Position numbers and translations under genes: made by a program
DNA from: an uncultured Gallionellaceae bacterium
Lineage (GTDB): Bacteria; Pseudomonadota; Gammaproteobacteria; Burkholderiales; Gallionellaceae
DNA: 42,614 bases
Assembly (NCBI GenBank): GCA_903913145.1
Contig: CAIWKC010000439.1
Coordinates: 1-42,614, forward strand
Direction: 5' to 3'
In this document: piece after piece, positions 17,336 to 27,345 of the stretch
Numbering within the stretch: the first letter of the stretch is position 1
Layout of the letters: the number at the start of each line of letters is the position of its first letter
Notes under the pieces: generated by a model
Databases searched by the model: none
The model's input: the letters and a program-made list of their open reading frames with translations, nothing else
Told to the model about the DNA's origin: nothing

Positions 17336-19012
17336 TTACATTTTCTCTGGTGCAGAGACACCCAATATTGCCAAACCGTTCTTCAGTACTTGCGCTATCG
17401 CAGCGATCAAAGCTAAACGAGCCAGCTTTATTTTTTCATCCTCGACTAAAAAACGCGTTGCATTATAGTAGCTGTGAAAATCTGCTGCCAACTCTTTCAG
17501 ATAGAATGCGATGAGATGCGGCGCAAGTTCTTCAGCCGCCACTTCTATCACTTGCGGAAAGTCGATCAGACATTGTAGTAATTTTGTTTCATATTCACTA
17601 TTCAGCACTTCAGTTTCAGCTTTAAGCAACGCTGCATTATTTCCTCCCCACTGCAGCAAAACCGTGCAAATTCGTGCATGAGCGTACTGAATGTAATATA
17701 CCGGGTTGTCATTGCTTTGTGATTTGGCAAGGTCAATATCGAAAACCAGTTGTGAGTCTGGATGTCGAGCTGCAAGAAAATAACGCGTGGCATCACACCC
17801 CACTTCGTCTATCAAGTCTCGCAGGGTTACATAACTTCCTGCCCGTTTTGATATTTTTACCTCTTCGCCGTTTTTTAACACTGTCACCATCTGGTGCAGC
17901 ACGTAATCCGGCCAGTTTTTGGGTATTCCAGCGCTGAGCGCCTGTAAACCGGCACGCACGCGGGTGATAGTACTGTGGTGGTCGGATCCCTGTTCATTGA
18001 TAACACGCTCAAACCCTCGCCGCCATTTGTCCAAATGATAGGCAACGTCTGGTACAAAATAGGTATAACCGCCATCGCTTTTGCGCATCACACGATCTTT
18101 GTCGTCACCGAAATCAGTTGTGCGTAACCATAGCGCATCGTCTTGTTGATAAGTGTGTCCACTTGCGATGAGTTTATTGACTGTTTCTTCCACTTTGCCT
18201 TCGGTGTAAAGTGTTGATTCCAGTGAAAACACATCAAATTTGACTTGAAAAGCCTGTAGATCGAGATCCTGCTCGCGCCGCAGATAAGCAACAGCAAAAT
18301 GACGAATCGCTTCTGCATCGTCTACGTCTCCTTTACCGGTAATGTGCTGGTCATCAGATTCAACACGATCTTTTGCCATATAACTGCGTGCCACATCAAT
18401 GATGTAGTTACCCCGGTAACCTGATTCAGGCCAAGATGGGTCATCCGGTGTAATTCCCTTACAGCGCAGCTGCACCGATAGAGTCAAGTTGTCGATCTGC
18501 GCGCCCGCATCGTTATAATAAAATTCGCGGGTTACATCCCATCCCGCAGTTTTTAATACATTGCACAAACAATCACCCACTGCCGCACCGCGGCCATGAC
18601 CTACATGAAGGGGGCCTGTGGGGTTTGCAGAGACGAATTCCACTCCCACTTTTCTACCGTTTCCGACTTGTAAACACCCGTAATTATTTCCTGACTGCAA
18701 AACGCCTTTGACAACTGACTGTTTTGCAACCGTGGTAATGAAAACATTTATAAAACCTGCTCCGGCTACTTCAACTTTTTCTACTACTCCTGACTGCGGC
18801 ATTCTTGCAATAATTCCGTTTGCAATTTCACGTGGCGATTTTCGCATTGGTTTTGCCAACTGCATTGCCAAGTTGCAGGAATAATCTCCGTGTGAAGATT
18901 GTTTGGTTCGTTCAATATTTATAGTTGCGTTTAATTGATCGGGAGCGAAGTCACGCAAAGCATGCGTAAAGATTTCGTGCAATTGGGTTTTGAAATTTAG
19001 AACAACTGACAT
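17336..19012 (-). CDS. argS: arginyl-tRNA synthetase
   Basis: This 558-aa class I aminoacyl-tRNA synthetase charges tRNA(Arg). It has the ArgRS-specific N-terminal Add-1 domain (about 1-115), the HIGH-type motif in [15 protein letters not shown], the [15 protein letters not shown] region replacing a canonical KMSKS, and a C-terminal helical DALR anticodon-binding domain ending in [10 protein letters not shown]. The length is normal. It heads the minus-strand run with the SPOR gene, dsbA and SDR, with 18-bp gaps. Confidence 0.97.
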   Translation of the reverse strand: MSVVLNFKTQLHEIFTHALRDFAPDQLNATINIERTKQSSHGDYSCNLAMQLAKPMRKSPREIANGIIARMPQSGVVEKVEVAGAGFINVFITTVAKQSVVKGVLQSGNNYGCLQVGNGRKVGVEFVSANPTGPLHVGHGRGAAVGDCLCNVLKTAGWDVTREFYYNDAGAQIDNLTLSVQLRCKGITPDDPSWPESGYRGNYIIDVARSYMAKDRVESDDQHITGKGDVDDAEAIRHFAVAYLRREQDLDLQAFQVKFDVFSLESTLYTEGKVEETVNKLIASGHTYQQDDALWLRTTDFGDDKDRVMRKSDGGYTYFVPDVAYHLDKWRRGFERVINEQGSDHHSTITRVRAGLQALSAGIPKNWPDYVLHQMVTVLKNGEEVKISKRAGSYVTLRDLIDEVGCDATRYFLAARHPDSQLVFDIDLAKSQSNDNPVYYIQYAHARICTVLLQWGGNNAALLKAETEVLNSEYETKLLQCLIDFPQVIEVAAEELAPHLIAFYLKELAADFHSYYNATRFLVEDEKIKLARLALIAAIAQVLKNGLAILGVSAPEKM

Positions 19013-19334
19013 GTAACAGCACCATTAGCGTGAATCTCACTTTGCTATTTGTGCTCGTTCTTCCATTTAAGGAGACAGGCATGCAGAGAAACAGCATCGC
19101 GAATTAATTGGATGGATATTCTCCTTGTCCATTTGTTATTATAACATTTGGCCTAATTTAAAAAAAATTCACCAGTCATTATGTTCGAACTGGTTCTTTT
19201 TGTCCTTTACATTGTTTTACATTGAACAATTCAATTATTTTTTGAAACTAACTTCGACATGATAAAATCATTTTTAACTTAATACTTTTTTAATTGCAGT
19301 TCGGCTTTTCTAAATAATTATAAAATATTGCATC
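19013..19334. other. AT-rich intergenic region between argS and glycosyltransferase
   Basis: This 322-bp divergent gap carries no convincing gene or RNA. It includes AAGGAG (19069-19074) six bases before an ATG opening an 8-codon frame (19081-19107). TCTCCTT (19120-19126) can pair with that AAGGAGA, and GTTATTATAAC forms a short palindrome. The remainder is strongly AT-rich. Promoter-like pairs for the downstream gene include TTGAAA (19242-19247) with TAAAAT (19263-19268), but the 15-bp spacing is short. An alternative -10 TATAAA lies at 19319-19324. Confidence 0.5.
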
Positions 19335-20543
19335 TTGAACTCCCTGAATCAATTCCGTAGAACTATTAATCCGCTACTTCGGGGTCAGAATTTGAATAGT
19401 CGAACTTTTCAGCCAGACAGTCACTCCAAAACTATCCCAGAAAGTTCATATCACTTGATTCAAGTTGTTAGACGATATGGGCCGGTTGGAGGTATGGAGC
19501 GTTATGTTTGGGAATTAACGCTTCAACTTCATCAATTGGGACATCGTGTAACTGTAATTTGTGAGCGTTGTCATACTCCCAAACCCGAAGGAATTTCTGT
19601 CATTGAACTTGGTGAAGTTACCCCTCGCCCGCGTTGGGTGGCTGCTTTGCGTTTTTCCCACCGTGTCTCAGATTGGCTTGCTTCTAATCCGCAACCTGAT
19701 TGCATTGTGCACAGCCATGAACGTATCTATTCTCATGAAATCACCACGTTTCACGGTTCGATTTTTGCAACCGTTACTGAGAAGCCCTGGTGGCGTCTGA
19801 TTTCCCTACGAATTGCAATGCAACTTTATTTGGAAAGGCGCGAGCTTTCCATTGCCAAGGTAATCGTTCCCAATTCCCAATATATCAAGCAAAATTTGTC
19901 TTTTTATTATCCAGAATTCGCCTACAAATTGTCTGAGCCTATTACTCCGGGAGTAACTGCTGTTAACTTGCGTAATTTCCGTTCTGTTCCAAAAGACGGA
20001 GGTATTATCGGCTTTGTCGGTGAAGAATGGAAACGGAAAGGTCTTCCATTCGCGGTTGAGATTGTTAAGCGTTTGCGAGTAACTCGTCCAAATCTTACTT
20101 TTATGATTATTGGGCCTCCTGTTGCTTCAATTAAATATCTGTTTGCCGATTGGCAATCCGGTTTTATTTTGAAAGAGTGGTCTGGGCAAGTAAATTATTC
20201 TGAATTTGATGTGTTATTGCATCCCGCCAAGTCTGAACCCTATGGCATGGTAGTCAGTGAAGCAATGGCCTCAAAACTGCCCGTTGTTATTTCCGATGCC
20301 TGCGGATCTTGCGAAGATGTTTCAACTGATGCTGGCACCATTTTGCCACTGGATTCACCTATCGATTTATGGGTGAACGCGGTAAACAATCAATTAAACA
20401 GGTTTGTTGCAGTGCCCCAATTTTCACGCAATTGGGAAGAAGTTGCCATGCAATATGAAGCGGAATTTCGTTCGTTAGTAAGTCCTGCGCAATCAGAATT
20501 TAGTGATGCAACAATTTCACATCCGGTTGAACTCGTTTCTTAA
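19335..20543 (+). CDS. glycosyltransferase family 4 protein
   Basis: A GT-B fold retaining glycosyltransferase, probably adding a sugar to lipopolysaccharide or another surface glycan. The N-terminal domain has VRRYGPVGGMERYVWEL (acceptor side). The C-terminal domain has IIGFVGEEWKRKGL and the donor-binding EX7E motif in SEPYGMVVSEAMASKLPVV. From the TTG at 19335 it has 402 residues. A second TTG at 19392, preceded by GGGGTC, gives 383, and the start is not settled. It stands alone, without other surface-polysaccharide genes, and is flanked by AT-rich gaps. Acceptor and sugar are unknown. Confidence 0.85.
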   Translation: MNSLNQFRRTINPLLRGQNLNSRTFQPDSHSKTIPESSYHLIQVVRRYGPVGGMERYVWELTLQLHQLGHRVTVICERCHTPKPEGISVIELGEVTPRPRWVAALRFSHRVSDWLASNPQPDCIVHSHERIYSHEITTFHGSIFATVTEKPWWRLISLRIAMQLYLERRELSIAKVIVPNSQYIKQNLSFYYPEFAYKLSEPITPGVTAVNLRNFRSVPKDGGIIGFVGEEWKRKGLPFAVEIVKRLRVTRPNLTFMIIGPPVASIKYLFADWQSGFILKEWSGQVNYSEFDVLLHPAKSEPYGMVVSEAMASKLPVVISDACGSCEDVSTDAGTILPLDSPIDLWVNAVNNQLNRFVAVPQFSRNWEEVAMQYEAEFRSLVSPAQSEFSDATISHPVELVS

Positions 20544-20612
20544 GTAGTTCATCGTTCTTTGCAATTACCTCTTTCTTATCAAGGTTTATCGAAAACACAA
20601 CCGGCAAGTCGC

Positions 20613-21956
20613 TTATGTTTTTTTTACTGCATTTTTATCACTTCCTTTTTTAACGTCACCATGTTGAGCCAACAACACAGAAATCAGTCGCCGATCTGTA
20701 TCTTTAATTCGTGCAATCATCACATTTAAAAAAGCTTTTGCAAAACTTGCCTGTAGCCCGTCGCTTGCCAGTTTGAGCGATTCTCCCTGAATTTCTATCA
20801 GCCTCATATCTGTCAGCGCAGTTACTGAGGCGTGTCTAGTATGCCGGGTATCATCCAGATATGCTATTTCGCCAAAGCAACTTCCAATTTGCATTCGCGT
20901 CAGTTCCACTTCACTTTTCGTTACTTTTACTTCTCCATCGATTATGAGATAAAGGCTGCTGCTTTTCTCGCCTTCTTCAACAATATTTTCACCGCACTTA
21001 ACTTCTAGCCACTGGCTTATTCCAACTGTTTCCCACACCTCGTTGTCGGTGAAGTTTGTGAAGAACGAAAGGTTTCGCAACTCGTCGTAATGCGCGGAAT
21101 TAAAATGTACATTTTCTAGGGTTTCTATATCGGGCAGTGCTGTTGCAAGATCATCGCAAAATGCTTTCCATGTTGCATAACGCATATTTTTGTCACGATG
21201 CATGGCTCGATGTACTGCAAACCTCAAAGCTTGGGGAATATCTAAGCGCCGTTTTTCCAAGGGTAATGCATCTTCATGGAGTTTTTGATAGATCATTTCA
21301 TCATGAGATTTCGCCGTAAACGGCAGCATGCCGGATATCAGTTGATATGCCATGACCCCAACTGCGTATATATCTGACTGGACTGTAGGTCGCCCCTGCA
21401 TGAACTGTTCCGGTGGCATAAAAGGCAGTGTCCCAACTGTATCAACCTGCGTAGTATCCGAATTAAACAGAAAGGCTGCCCCGAAATCTGAGACTTTCAC
21501 TGAATCTTTTTCCCCAAGCAACACGTTACTTGGTTTGATATCACGATGAAGTATGCCCATTTTATGGGAATAATCCAAGGCATTGCACACTTTATAAAGT
21601 ATGTCGATTAGTCGATTCAATGGAAGTAAATTATCAAACGCCGTATATGGTTTTAGAGTTCCTCCTGGCACGTATTCCATTACCAGATAATCGAACTTTT
21701 CTGTACTGCATGCTTCAAAAATTTGAACTATAAATGGGTGTTGAAGTTTTCCGGCTAATCTTGTCTCATTTAGCCACATTTTACGATTTCGCGAACTATC
21801 CTTTAGCTCATTGAATAGTCCTGTGCGAGTAATCTTGAGTGCCACGTCGCGCTGCAGGTAGTTGTCAAATGCAAGGTGTACTTCGCTTGTTGCTCCTCTT
21901 CCAAGTTCTTTACGAATTTTGAAGCGATGTCCAAAATTGTCGTTTTGATTAGCCAT
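20613..21956 (-). CDS. Ser/Thr protein kinase with cyclic nucleotide-binding domain
   Basis: A 447-aa soluble fusion. The Hanks-type kinase domain (about residues 11-275) has the Gly-rich loop GRGATSEV, ATP lysine Lys41 (VALKI), a helix-C Glu near 64, catalytic HRDIKPSN (Asp139), DFG (157-159) and a PPEQF motif in place of APE. It is an RD kinase with all catalytic residues. The C-terminal domain (about 300-425) is a cyclic-nucleotide-binding beta-roll with YLIIDGEVKVT and CFGEIAYLDDTRHTRHASV, the phosphate-binding-cassette region. No membrane span or PASTA repeat is present. It lies 38 bp downstream of the carbonic anhydrase gene. Its substrate and ligand are unknown. Confidence 0.92.
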   Translation of the reverse strand: MANQNDNFGHRFKIRKELGRGATSEVHLAFDNYLQRDVALKITRTGLFNELKDSSRNRKMWLNETRLAGKLQHPFIVQIFEACSTEKFDYLVMEYVPGGTLKPYTAFDNLLPLNRLIDILYKVCNALDYSHKMGILHRDIKPSNVLLGEKDSVKVSDFGAAFLFNSDTTQVDTVGTLPFMPPEQFMQGRPTVQSDIYAVGVMAYQLISGMLPFTAKSHDEMIYQKLHEDALPLEKRRLDIPQALRFAVHRAMHRDKNMRYATWKAFCDDLATALPDIETLENVHFNSAHYDELRNLSFFTNFTDNEVWETVGISQWLEVKCGENIVEEGEKSSSLYLIIDGEVKVTKSEVELTRMQIGSCFGEIAYLDDTRHTRHASVTALTDMRLIEIQGESLKLASDGLQASFAKAFLNVMIARIKDTDRRLISVLLAQHGDVKKGSDKNAVKKT

Positions 21957-21994
21957 GTTTTAAGAAGGTTGAATACTTGGATACTTCAGTGCCA

Positions 21995-22630
21995 TTATAT
22001 ATCTTCAAATCTTTCATTTTCTTTGTTGTATTTTAATAATTGCCCATGTGCAATATCAAAATACCAACCGTGGATTGTTAGTTGACCCGATTCAACTTTT
22101 TCATGAACCCATGAAAAAGTCATCAAATTTTTTAACGAAATCAAAATGGCTCGCTTTTCACATTCTCGCGTTTGAACATCAAACGGTGCTTCTGGCATAT
22201 CTTTTAACACACTTGTTCTGGCACTTTCAACCAAGCACATCCAGTCATCTATAAAAGAACCCGGGACTGTAACTCCGGCAGTTTTCATCAATGTTCCTAT
22301 TCCACCACAATGTGCGTGACCCAGTACGATAATATGTTCAACACCCAGTATGCGTACGCCGTATTCGATGGCTGCTGTGGTGCCATGATGCCCCGCTCTA
22401 CCCTCAACTGGCGGAACTAAATTTGCAACATTACGAATAACAAACAAATCACCCGGCTCGCAATCTAAAACTATTGCCGGATCTACACGTGAATCGCAGC
22501 ATCCTACCACTAGCGTCTTGGGAGTTTGTCCTTCCTTCACCAATTGTTGAAACAGCCCGTCGTTTCGCTCGAAGTGTTGTTCACGAAAGCGCTGAAAGCC
22601 TTCCACTAGAGCTCGCGGGATTTTCTTCAT
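21995..22630 (-). CDS. can: beta-class carbonic anhydrase
   Basis: This 211-aa zinc enzyme interconverts CO2 and bicarbonate in the cytoplasm. The beta-class motifs are complete: CxDSR as CCDSR (Cys44, Asp46, Arg48) and HxxC as HAHC (His105, Cys108), with the [12 protein letters not shown] segment before the second motif. No signal peptide is present. Its ATG overlaps the purC stop by 4 bp. In this cluster it is likely to balance inorganic carbon for RuBisCO and for biosynthetic carboxylations, which is inference from neighbours. Confidence 0.95.
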   Translation of the reverse strand: MKKIPRALVEGFQRFREQHFERNDGLFQQLVKEGQTPKTLVVGCCDSRVDPAIVLDCEPGDLFVIRNVANLVPPVEGRAGHHGTTAAIEYGVRILGVEHIIVLGHAHCGGIGTLMKTAGVTVPGSFIDDWMCLVESARTSVLKDMPEAPFDVQTRECEKRAILISLKNLMTFSWVHEKVESGQLTIHGWYFDIAHGQLLKYNKENERFEDI

Positions 22631-23511
22631 GTTCCTGTCAGGAGCTGTTGTGCTTCACGATATTTATCTGCGGTCTTCTGCAAAACGTCTGAGGGAATGT
22701 GGGGTGCAGGCGGTTGTTTGTTCCAGCCGGAAGACTCCAACCAGTCTCTGACGAATTGTTTGTCAAAGCTGGGCGGATTGCTACCGACTTTATATTGATC
22801 TGCCGGCCAGAAGCGAGATGAATCTGGAGTCAGTGCTTCATCTATAAGATATAAATTTCCTGCGGTATCAACTCCAAATTCGAATTTCGTATCGGCAATT
22901 ATAATTCCTCTGGTCAACGCGTAATTTGCCGCTTCGGTGTACAGTCCTAACGTGGCTACTTTTACTTGTTCTGCGCGTTCATCTCCAAGCAATTTCTTTG
23001 CTTCTTCGAAGGAAATATTTTCATCATGATCTCCCACTGCGGCCTTGGTAGACGGAGTAAATATGGGTTGGGGCAATTTCTCAGCTTCCTGTAATCCTGC
23101 AGGCAATTGGATGCCGCACAATTTGCCCGTCTTCTTGTAATCTTTCCAACCGGATCCCACCAGATAGCCCCGAACAATTGCTTCTATTGGCAAAGGTTTT
23201 AATTTTTTTGTAACAAAAGCACGGCCGCGTACTTGTGCTCGCTCAGCTTCGGTCTTAACTACAGATTCAGGATCGATACCTGTCAAATGGTTTTGTATTA
23301 CATGTTCTAATTTCTTAAACCAGAAATTTGATACGGTCGTTAGAACTTTACCTTTACCTGGAATGGGTGAGGGCAACACCACATCGAATGCAGACAATCG
23401 ATCAGTTTGCACAATCAGCAAATGATCGGCGTCAACTTCGTATAGGTCACGTACTTTCCCCCGATGCAAAAACTTCAGGCTGGGTAAATTTGATTCTTGC
23501 AGTGCTGACAT
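22627..23511 (-). CDS. purC: phosphoribosylaminoimidazole-succinocarboxamide synthase
   Basis: This 294-aa SAICAR synthetase joins CAIR and aspartate using ATP in purine synthesis. Family motifs include [45 protein letters not shown] and the IADTKFEFG and [12 protein letters not shown] segments. It is the longer form (about 300 aa) seen in many proteobacteria and fungi. It follows purE by 12 bp and overlaps the carbonic anhydrase start. Confidence 0.97.
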   Translation of the reverse strand: MSALQESNLPSLKFLHRGKVRDLYEVDADHLLIVQTDRLSAFDVVLPSPIPGKGKVLTTVSNFWFKKLEHVIQNHLTGIDPESVVKTEAERAQVRGRAFVTKKLKPLPIEAIVRGYLVGSGWKDYKKTGKLCGIQLPAGLQEAEKLPQPIFTPSTKAAVGDHDENISFEEAKKLLGDERAEQVKVATLGLYTEAANYALTRGIIIADTKFEFGVDTAGNLYLIDEALTPDSSRFWPADQYKVGSNPPSFDKQFVRDWLESSGWNKQPPAPHIPSDVLQKTADKYREAQQLLTGT

Positions 23512-23523
23512 TTTTTCCTCTAG

Positions 23524-24015
23524 TTACAAAGCGGGAAGGGTGGTTGCGGCAATTTGATCCGCTTGTTTCTTCCGATAATGGGTAAGCTTCTGGGCAAGCA
23601 CTTTGTCATTGGTTGCCAACATCGCCACCGCGAATAAACCCGCATTTGCAGCACCGGCTTCACCAATGGCAAATGTGGCTACGGGTATGCCTTTCGGCAT
23701 TTGCACAATTGATAGCAAGGAATCCATCCCTTTTAAATACTTTGAAGGGATGGGTACTCCCAATACCGGCAATATGGTTTTACCGGCAATCACACCGGCA
23801 AGATGAGCTGCGCCTCCGGCGCCCGCGATGAAGCATTGGACTCCTTTTTCACTCATTTCTTTGATGTATTCAAATAGCAGATCTGGAGATCGATGCGCGG
23901 AAATTACTCTTGCATCGAACTCGACACCGAATTCCTGCAGTGCATGTGCAGTCTGTTGCATAATTTCCCAGTCGCTGGCACTTCCCATCACAATAGCAAC
24001 AAGCGGTTTTGCCAT
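23524..24015 (-). CDS. purE: N5-carboxyaminoimidazole ribonucleotide mutase
   Basis: This 163-aa class I PurE converts N5-CAIR to CAIR, the step after bicarbonate-dependent PurK. Signatures are IVMGSASDWE, VISAHRSPD (catalytic His and Ser context) and AGAGGAAHLAGVIA, followed by PVATFAIGEAGAANAGL. The purK gene usually near it is not in this window. It lies 3 bp downstream of fbp and 12 bp upstream of purC, joining purine genes to the Calvin-cycle run. Confidence 0.97.
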   Translation of the reverse strand: MAKPLVAIVMGSASDWEIMQQTAHALQEFGVEFDARVISAHRSPDLLFEYIKEMSEKGVQCFIAGAGGAAHLAGVIAGKTILPVLGVPIPSKYLKGMDSLLSIVQMPKGIPVATFAIGEAGAANAGLFAVAMLATNDKVLAQKLTHYRKKQADQIAATTLPAL

Positions 24016-24018
24016 AAT

Positions 24019-25020
24019 TTATGCGCCCTTATGATAGCCGACAACACGTTCCACTTCATTTTTAGACCCGAGAATAACAGGTACGCGCTGATGTAAACCG
24101 TTTGGTTGCAATTCCATAATTCGTTCGCGTCCTGTTGAACTTATTCCACCTGCCTGCTCGACAATAAAAGACATTGGATTGGCCTCATACATCAAGCGTA
24201 ACTTGCCTGCTTTTCCCGGCTCCTTTGTATCAAACGGATACATGAATATTCCACCGCGAGTCAGAATACGGTGTACTTCTGCAACCATTGAAGCTACCCA
24301 GCGCATATTGAAATTCTTTTCACGGCCCCCGTCTTTACCCTTTACACACTCTTCTACATATCGTTGCACCGGCTCTTCCCAATAGCGCCGGTTAGAAGCA
24401 TTGATCGCGAATTCTTGCGTATCTTCGGGAATTTTCATATTCGGATGTGTCAGCATAAATTCGCCAATGTCACTATCTAAAGTGAAGCCATTTACCCCTT
24501 TGCCCGTGGTAAGTACCAGCATAGTAGATGGGCCATAAAGAGCGTAGCCTGCGCACACTTGTTTAGTGCCCGGCTGCATGAAATCTGCAGCAGTCGGGTT
24601 TGTCACCCCGGCTGGACAACGCAATATTGAAAAAATAGTACCTACAGAGATGTTCACATCTATGTTTGACGATCCATCCAGTGGATCAAACGTAAGCAAA
24701 TATTTTCCCTTGGGGTACTTTGCCGGGATAGGATAAATTTCATCCATTTCTTCCGAAGCCATTGCTGCGAGGTGCCCGCCCCATTCGTTTTCGGCGATAA
24801 ATATATCGTTGGTAATCACATCTAATTTTTTTTGTGTTTCACCTTGGATGTTTTCGCTTCCTGCACTGCCTAATACTCCGATCAATGCACCCTTATTAAC
24901 CGCATGGGCAATTTTCTTGCAAGCTATCATGATGTCATCAAGCAAGTCTGTAAAGTCGCCTGTGGCGCCTGGTATATGGCGTTCTTCTTCGATAATAAAT
25001 TGAATCAGATTTTTGTTCAT
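24019..25020 (-). CDS. fbp: class I fructose-1,6-bisphosphatase
   Basis: This 333-aa enzyme hydrolyses fructose-1,6-bisphosphate (some relatives also act on sedoheptulose bisphosphate), an irreversible Calvin-cycle and gluconeogenic step. The metal site is shown by ASEEMDEI and [20 protein letters not shown], and the C-terminal substrate site by [24 protein letters not shown]. The length is standard. It lies 78 bp downstream of cbbO and upstream of purE in the same direction. Confidence 0.97.
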   Translation of the reverse strand: MNKNLIQFIIEEERHIPGATGDFTDLLDDIMIACKKIAHAVNKGALIGVLGSAGSENIQGETQKKLDVITNDIFIAENEWGGHLAAMASEEMDEIYPIPAKYPKGKYLLTFDPLDGSSNIDVNISVGTIFSILRCPAGVTNPTAADFMQPGTKQVCAGYALYGPSTMLVLTTGKGVNGFTLDSDIGEFMLTHPNMKIPEDTQEFAINASNRRYWEEPVQRYVEECVKGKDGGREKNFNMRWVASMVAEVHRILTRGGIFMYPFDTKEPGKAGKLRLMYEANPMSFIVEQAGGISSTGRERIMELQPNGLHQRVPVILGSKNEVERVVGYHKGA

Positions 25021-25098
25021 GTTGCTCTCTCCCTTTATAATTTAAATTTAGTTACTCGTGAATTTTACCCGTTTTTGTTACTGCTCTCCATGCTTCTA

Positions 25099-27345
25099 TT
25101 ATTTAACTAAGGACATAAATAGTTGAGGCAATCGCTCCGGTAGCCGTGCAATGTTATCGATCACCGCATATTGTCTGCCAAAGATATCTGCCACATATTC
25201 GTCCGCTTTGGGATCCAGATTGATGCAATACGTGTAGATATTCTGTTGATCCAATTCGCGAACGGCGATACGCGCGTCTTCAATTAGTAGACGCGCATCA
25301 CTGGTATCAATATCTGCCGGTTCACCATCGGTCAACACTAGTAACAGTTTTTTATCGGCTTGCTGGTGGCCGAGATAGTGGCCTGCATGGCGAATCGCTG
25401 CACCCATACGTGTAGAATAATTTGCTTCCATCCCGGCCAAGCGGCCCTTAACGTCATCCCCCCAAGATTCGTTGTAGCCTTTAAAATGCCAGAAACGCAC
25501 ATTGTGACGCGTGTCGGAATGAAATCCTCCAATTGCCAAAGGGTCGCCCATCTGATCTATTGCCCAAGCCAGCAGTGAAACGGCTTCCTGGCTGAGTTCA
25601 AGTTTGGATTGTGTGCAACCTTCCGGCACATCAGCCAGTGACGCTGAAAGATCGAGCAATAGCGATACTGCGACGCTGCGTCCGTCGTGCCGGTGACTCA
25701 TATTTATCCGGGTATCAGGCTGAGCTCCGCTTTTAAAATCGATCAACGAACGGATCGCCACATCCAAATCCAGCTCCGCCCCTTCTTCCTGATAGCGAAT
25801 ACGAACTTTGTTTTGCGGCTTCAGCAGATCGATTATTTTTTTCAGGCGCTTTGCCAGTGCGCTATGCTTTGCGAGTAGTTGATCAATTTTCGCCGGATTG
25901 CCTTTGGGTTGCAGATGTTCATACAAACTTACCCAGTCCGGGCGGTAGTGCTCGGCACTGTAGTCCCATTCTGGATACATGCGTGGTGGTATTTTAAATT
26001 CGTCTTCTGACTCTTGTGGCGGACGCGGGCGCTCTTCATAAACCTCTTCGTCGCCTTCTTCGATGAACAGCCACATCAAGCGGTTGTCGTCGCGATATTC
26101 AACTTCAGTATTGTTGAAATATATTTTGCCGTATGAGTCGCTTGGCACTTTGCTTTCACTTATAAACTGTACTCCCAACATTTGAATGTCGGGTGTACGG
26201 GTATTACCCTTCTCCATTATTTCATTAAAGCGCGCAACGTATTTCAAAATGAGCGGATTGTCATATGTATGGCTAGGATCCAGTAACGCGCGCGACAAAA
26301 TGGCCAAGCGATGCCGAATGTACGAAACGTCAGCATCCTGTTGCAGGTTCTCATTCGGTATCGGATGCAGCTTGCGCCAGATAGAACGCATTCCCGGAAA
26401 TTCCTGTAGCGCCAAATATTCCACCCGCGCATCTTCAAATACTTCAACCGCCATACGTTGAAACGGACTGAGATTATCGGCGATCAATGGTGTCGTCCAA
26501 CGGCGGTGTGCACTCAAATGTGCCAACACGGCGCGATACCGGTCAATGCCGCGCACTCCATTGGGCAAATCATCAAACACATCCGGCAGGTGCAAACCCT
26601 GCTCGTTCAGGTAGGGAATAGGCTTGCGTAGTTCATCGAAATCCAGCGAATAGGGAATAAATTGCACATCATGCAACCACAGCCCGCGCATATATAAATC
26701 CAGCTTGCGTTCGGCATCGTAGAAAAGTGTGCCGTGGCGCTCACGTTGAATAACTGCACGGCTGTCCGCCGTTTTCAGTTGAAAATATTCCCGCTGATGT
26801 TGCGGATCGTTGGGGTAGGCGAGTACTCCGTAATCAACCCACTTTTTTAATCCACCGAGCGGCAGCAGGGATAGCAAATGAGGAACGCTATCCAGAAAGT
26901 CGGGCAAACATTCGCTTGTATACATCGAATCGATGCCATGTACTTTAGGACTGGTGCGAATTGCCGTTTGCACGACAAGATTCAGGTATTCGGTAAACAA
27001 CAAACGGCTTTCCAATGCGCGTGCCGCAGCCCCCAGGCTTTGCAAAAAGTTGGGAATAGCTTTGCTGTTCGGGGATTTAGCCAAGGTGCGAGTAAATGTT
27101 ACGACTTCTTCAATAACTTCCTCGCCTAGCTTTGCTGCAACCTGCGGCATTTCTTCCAGAAAGACCAGTACCGGTTCTTCACCGCGCCCGGTTTTGTTAA
27201 TCGTGTTGGCGCCCACGATGTAAGCATCAATACCGGCAGTACTCAAATACTTGCGGGCATCTGCCATGCAATCATCAAACACACTTTGAACCCGTTTGAA
27301 ATTACATTGCAGTTTTTGGCGTTCTTCTATCGTGGCGGTCATCAC
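25099..27345 (-). CDS. cbbO: RuBisCO activase accessory protein CbbO (VWA domain)
   Basis: This 748-aa protein is the adaptor half of the CbbQO RuBisCO activase, which removes inhibitory sugar phosphates from RuBisCO. A large alpha-helical N-terminal region binds the AAA+ ring. The C-terminal von Willebrand A domain (about 550-748) carries a MIDAS signature DLSAS followed by LVLTDGEPADID. An acidic, Pro-rich linker (EEGDEEVYEERPRPP) precedes it near residue 440. It starts directly after cbbQ with no intergenic space. The pairing with a form II enzyme fits known Q2O2-type systems. Confidence 0.93.
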   Translation of the reverse strand: MMTATIEERQKLQCNFKRVQSVFDDCMADARKYLSTAGIDAYIVGANTINKTGRGEEPVLVFLEEMPQVAAKLGEEVIEEVVTFTRTLAKSPNSKAIPNFLQSLGAAARALESRLLFTEYLNLVVQTAIRTSPKVHGIDSMYTSECLPDFLDSVPHLLSLLPLGGLKKWVDYGVLAYPNDPQHQREYFQLKTADSRAVIQRERHGTLFYDAERKLDLYMRGLWLHDVQFIPYSLDFDELRKPIPYLNEQGLHLPDVFDDLPNGVRGIDRYRAVLAHLSAHRRWTTPLIADNLSPFQRMAVEVFEDARVEYLALQEFPGMRSIWRKLHPIPNENLQQDADVSYIRHRLAILSRALLDPSHTYDNPLILKYVARFNEIMEKGNTRTPDIQMLGVQFISESKVPSDSYGKIYFNNTEVEYRDDNRLMWLFIEEGDEEVYEERPRPPQESEDEFKIPPRMYPEWDYSAEHYRPDWVSLYEHLQPKGNPAKIDQLLAKHSALAKRLKKIIDLLKPQNKVRIRYQEEGAELDLDVAIRSLIDFKSGAQPDTRINMSHRHDGRSVAVSLLLDLSASLADVPEGCTQSKLELSQEAVSLLAWAIDQMGDPLAIGGFHSDTRHNVRFWHFKGYNESWGDDVKGRLAGMEANYSTRMGAAIRHAGHYLGHQQADKKLLLVLTDGEPADIDTSDARLLIEDARIAVRELDQQNIYTYCINLDPKADEYVADIFGRQYAVIDNIARLPERLPQLFMSLVK

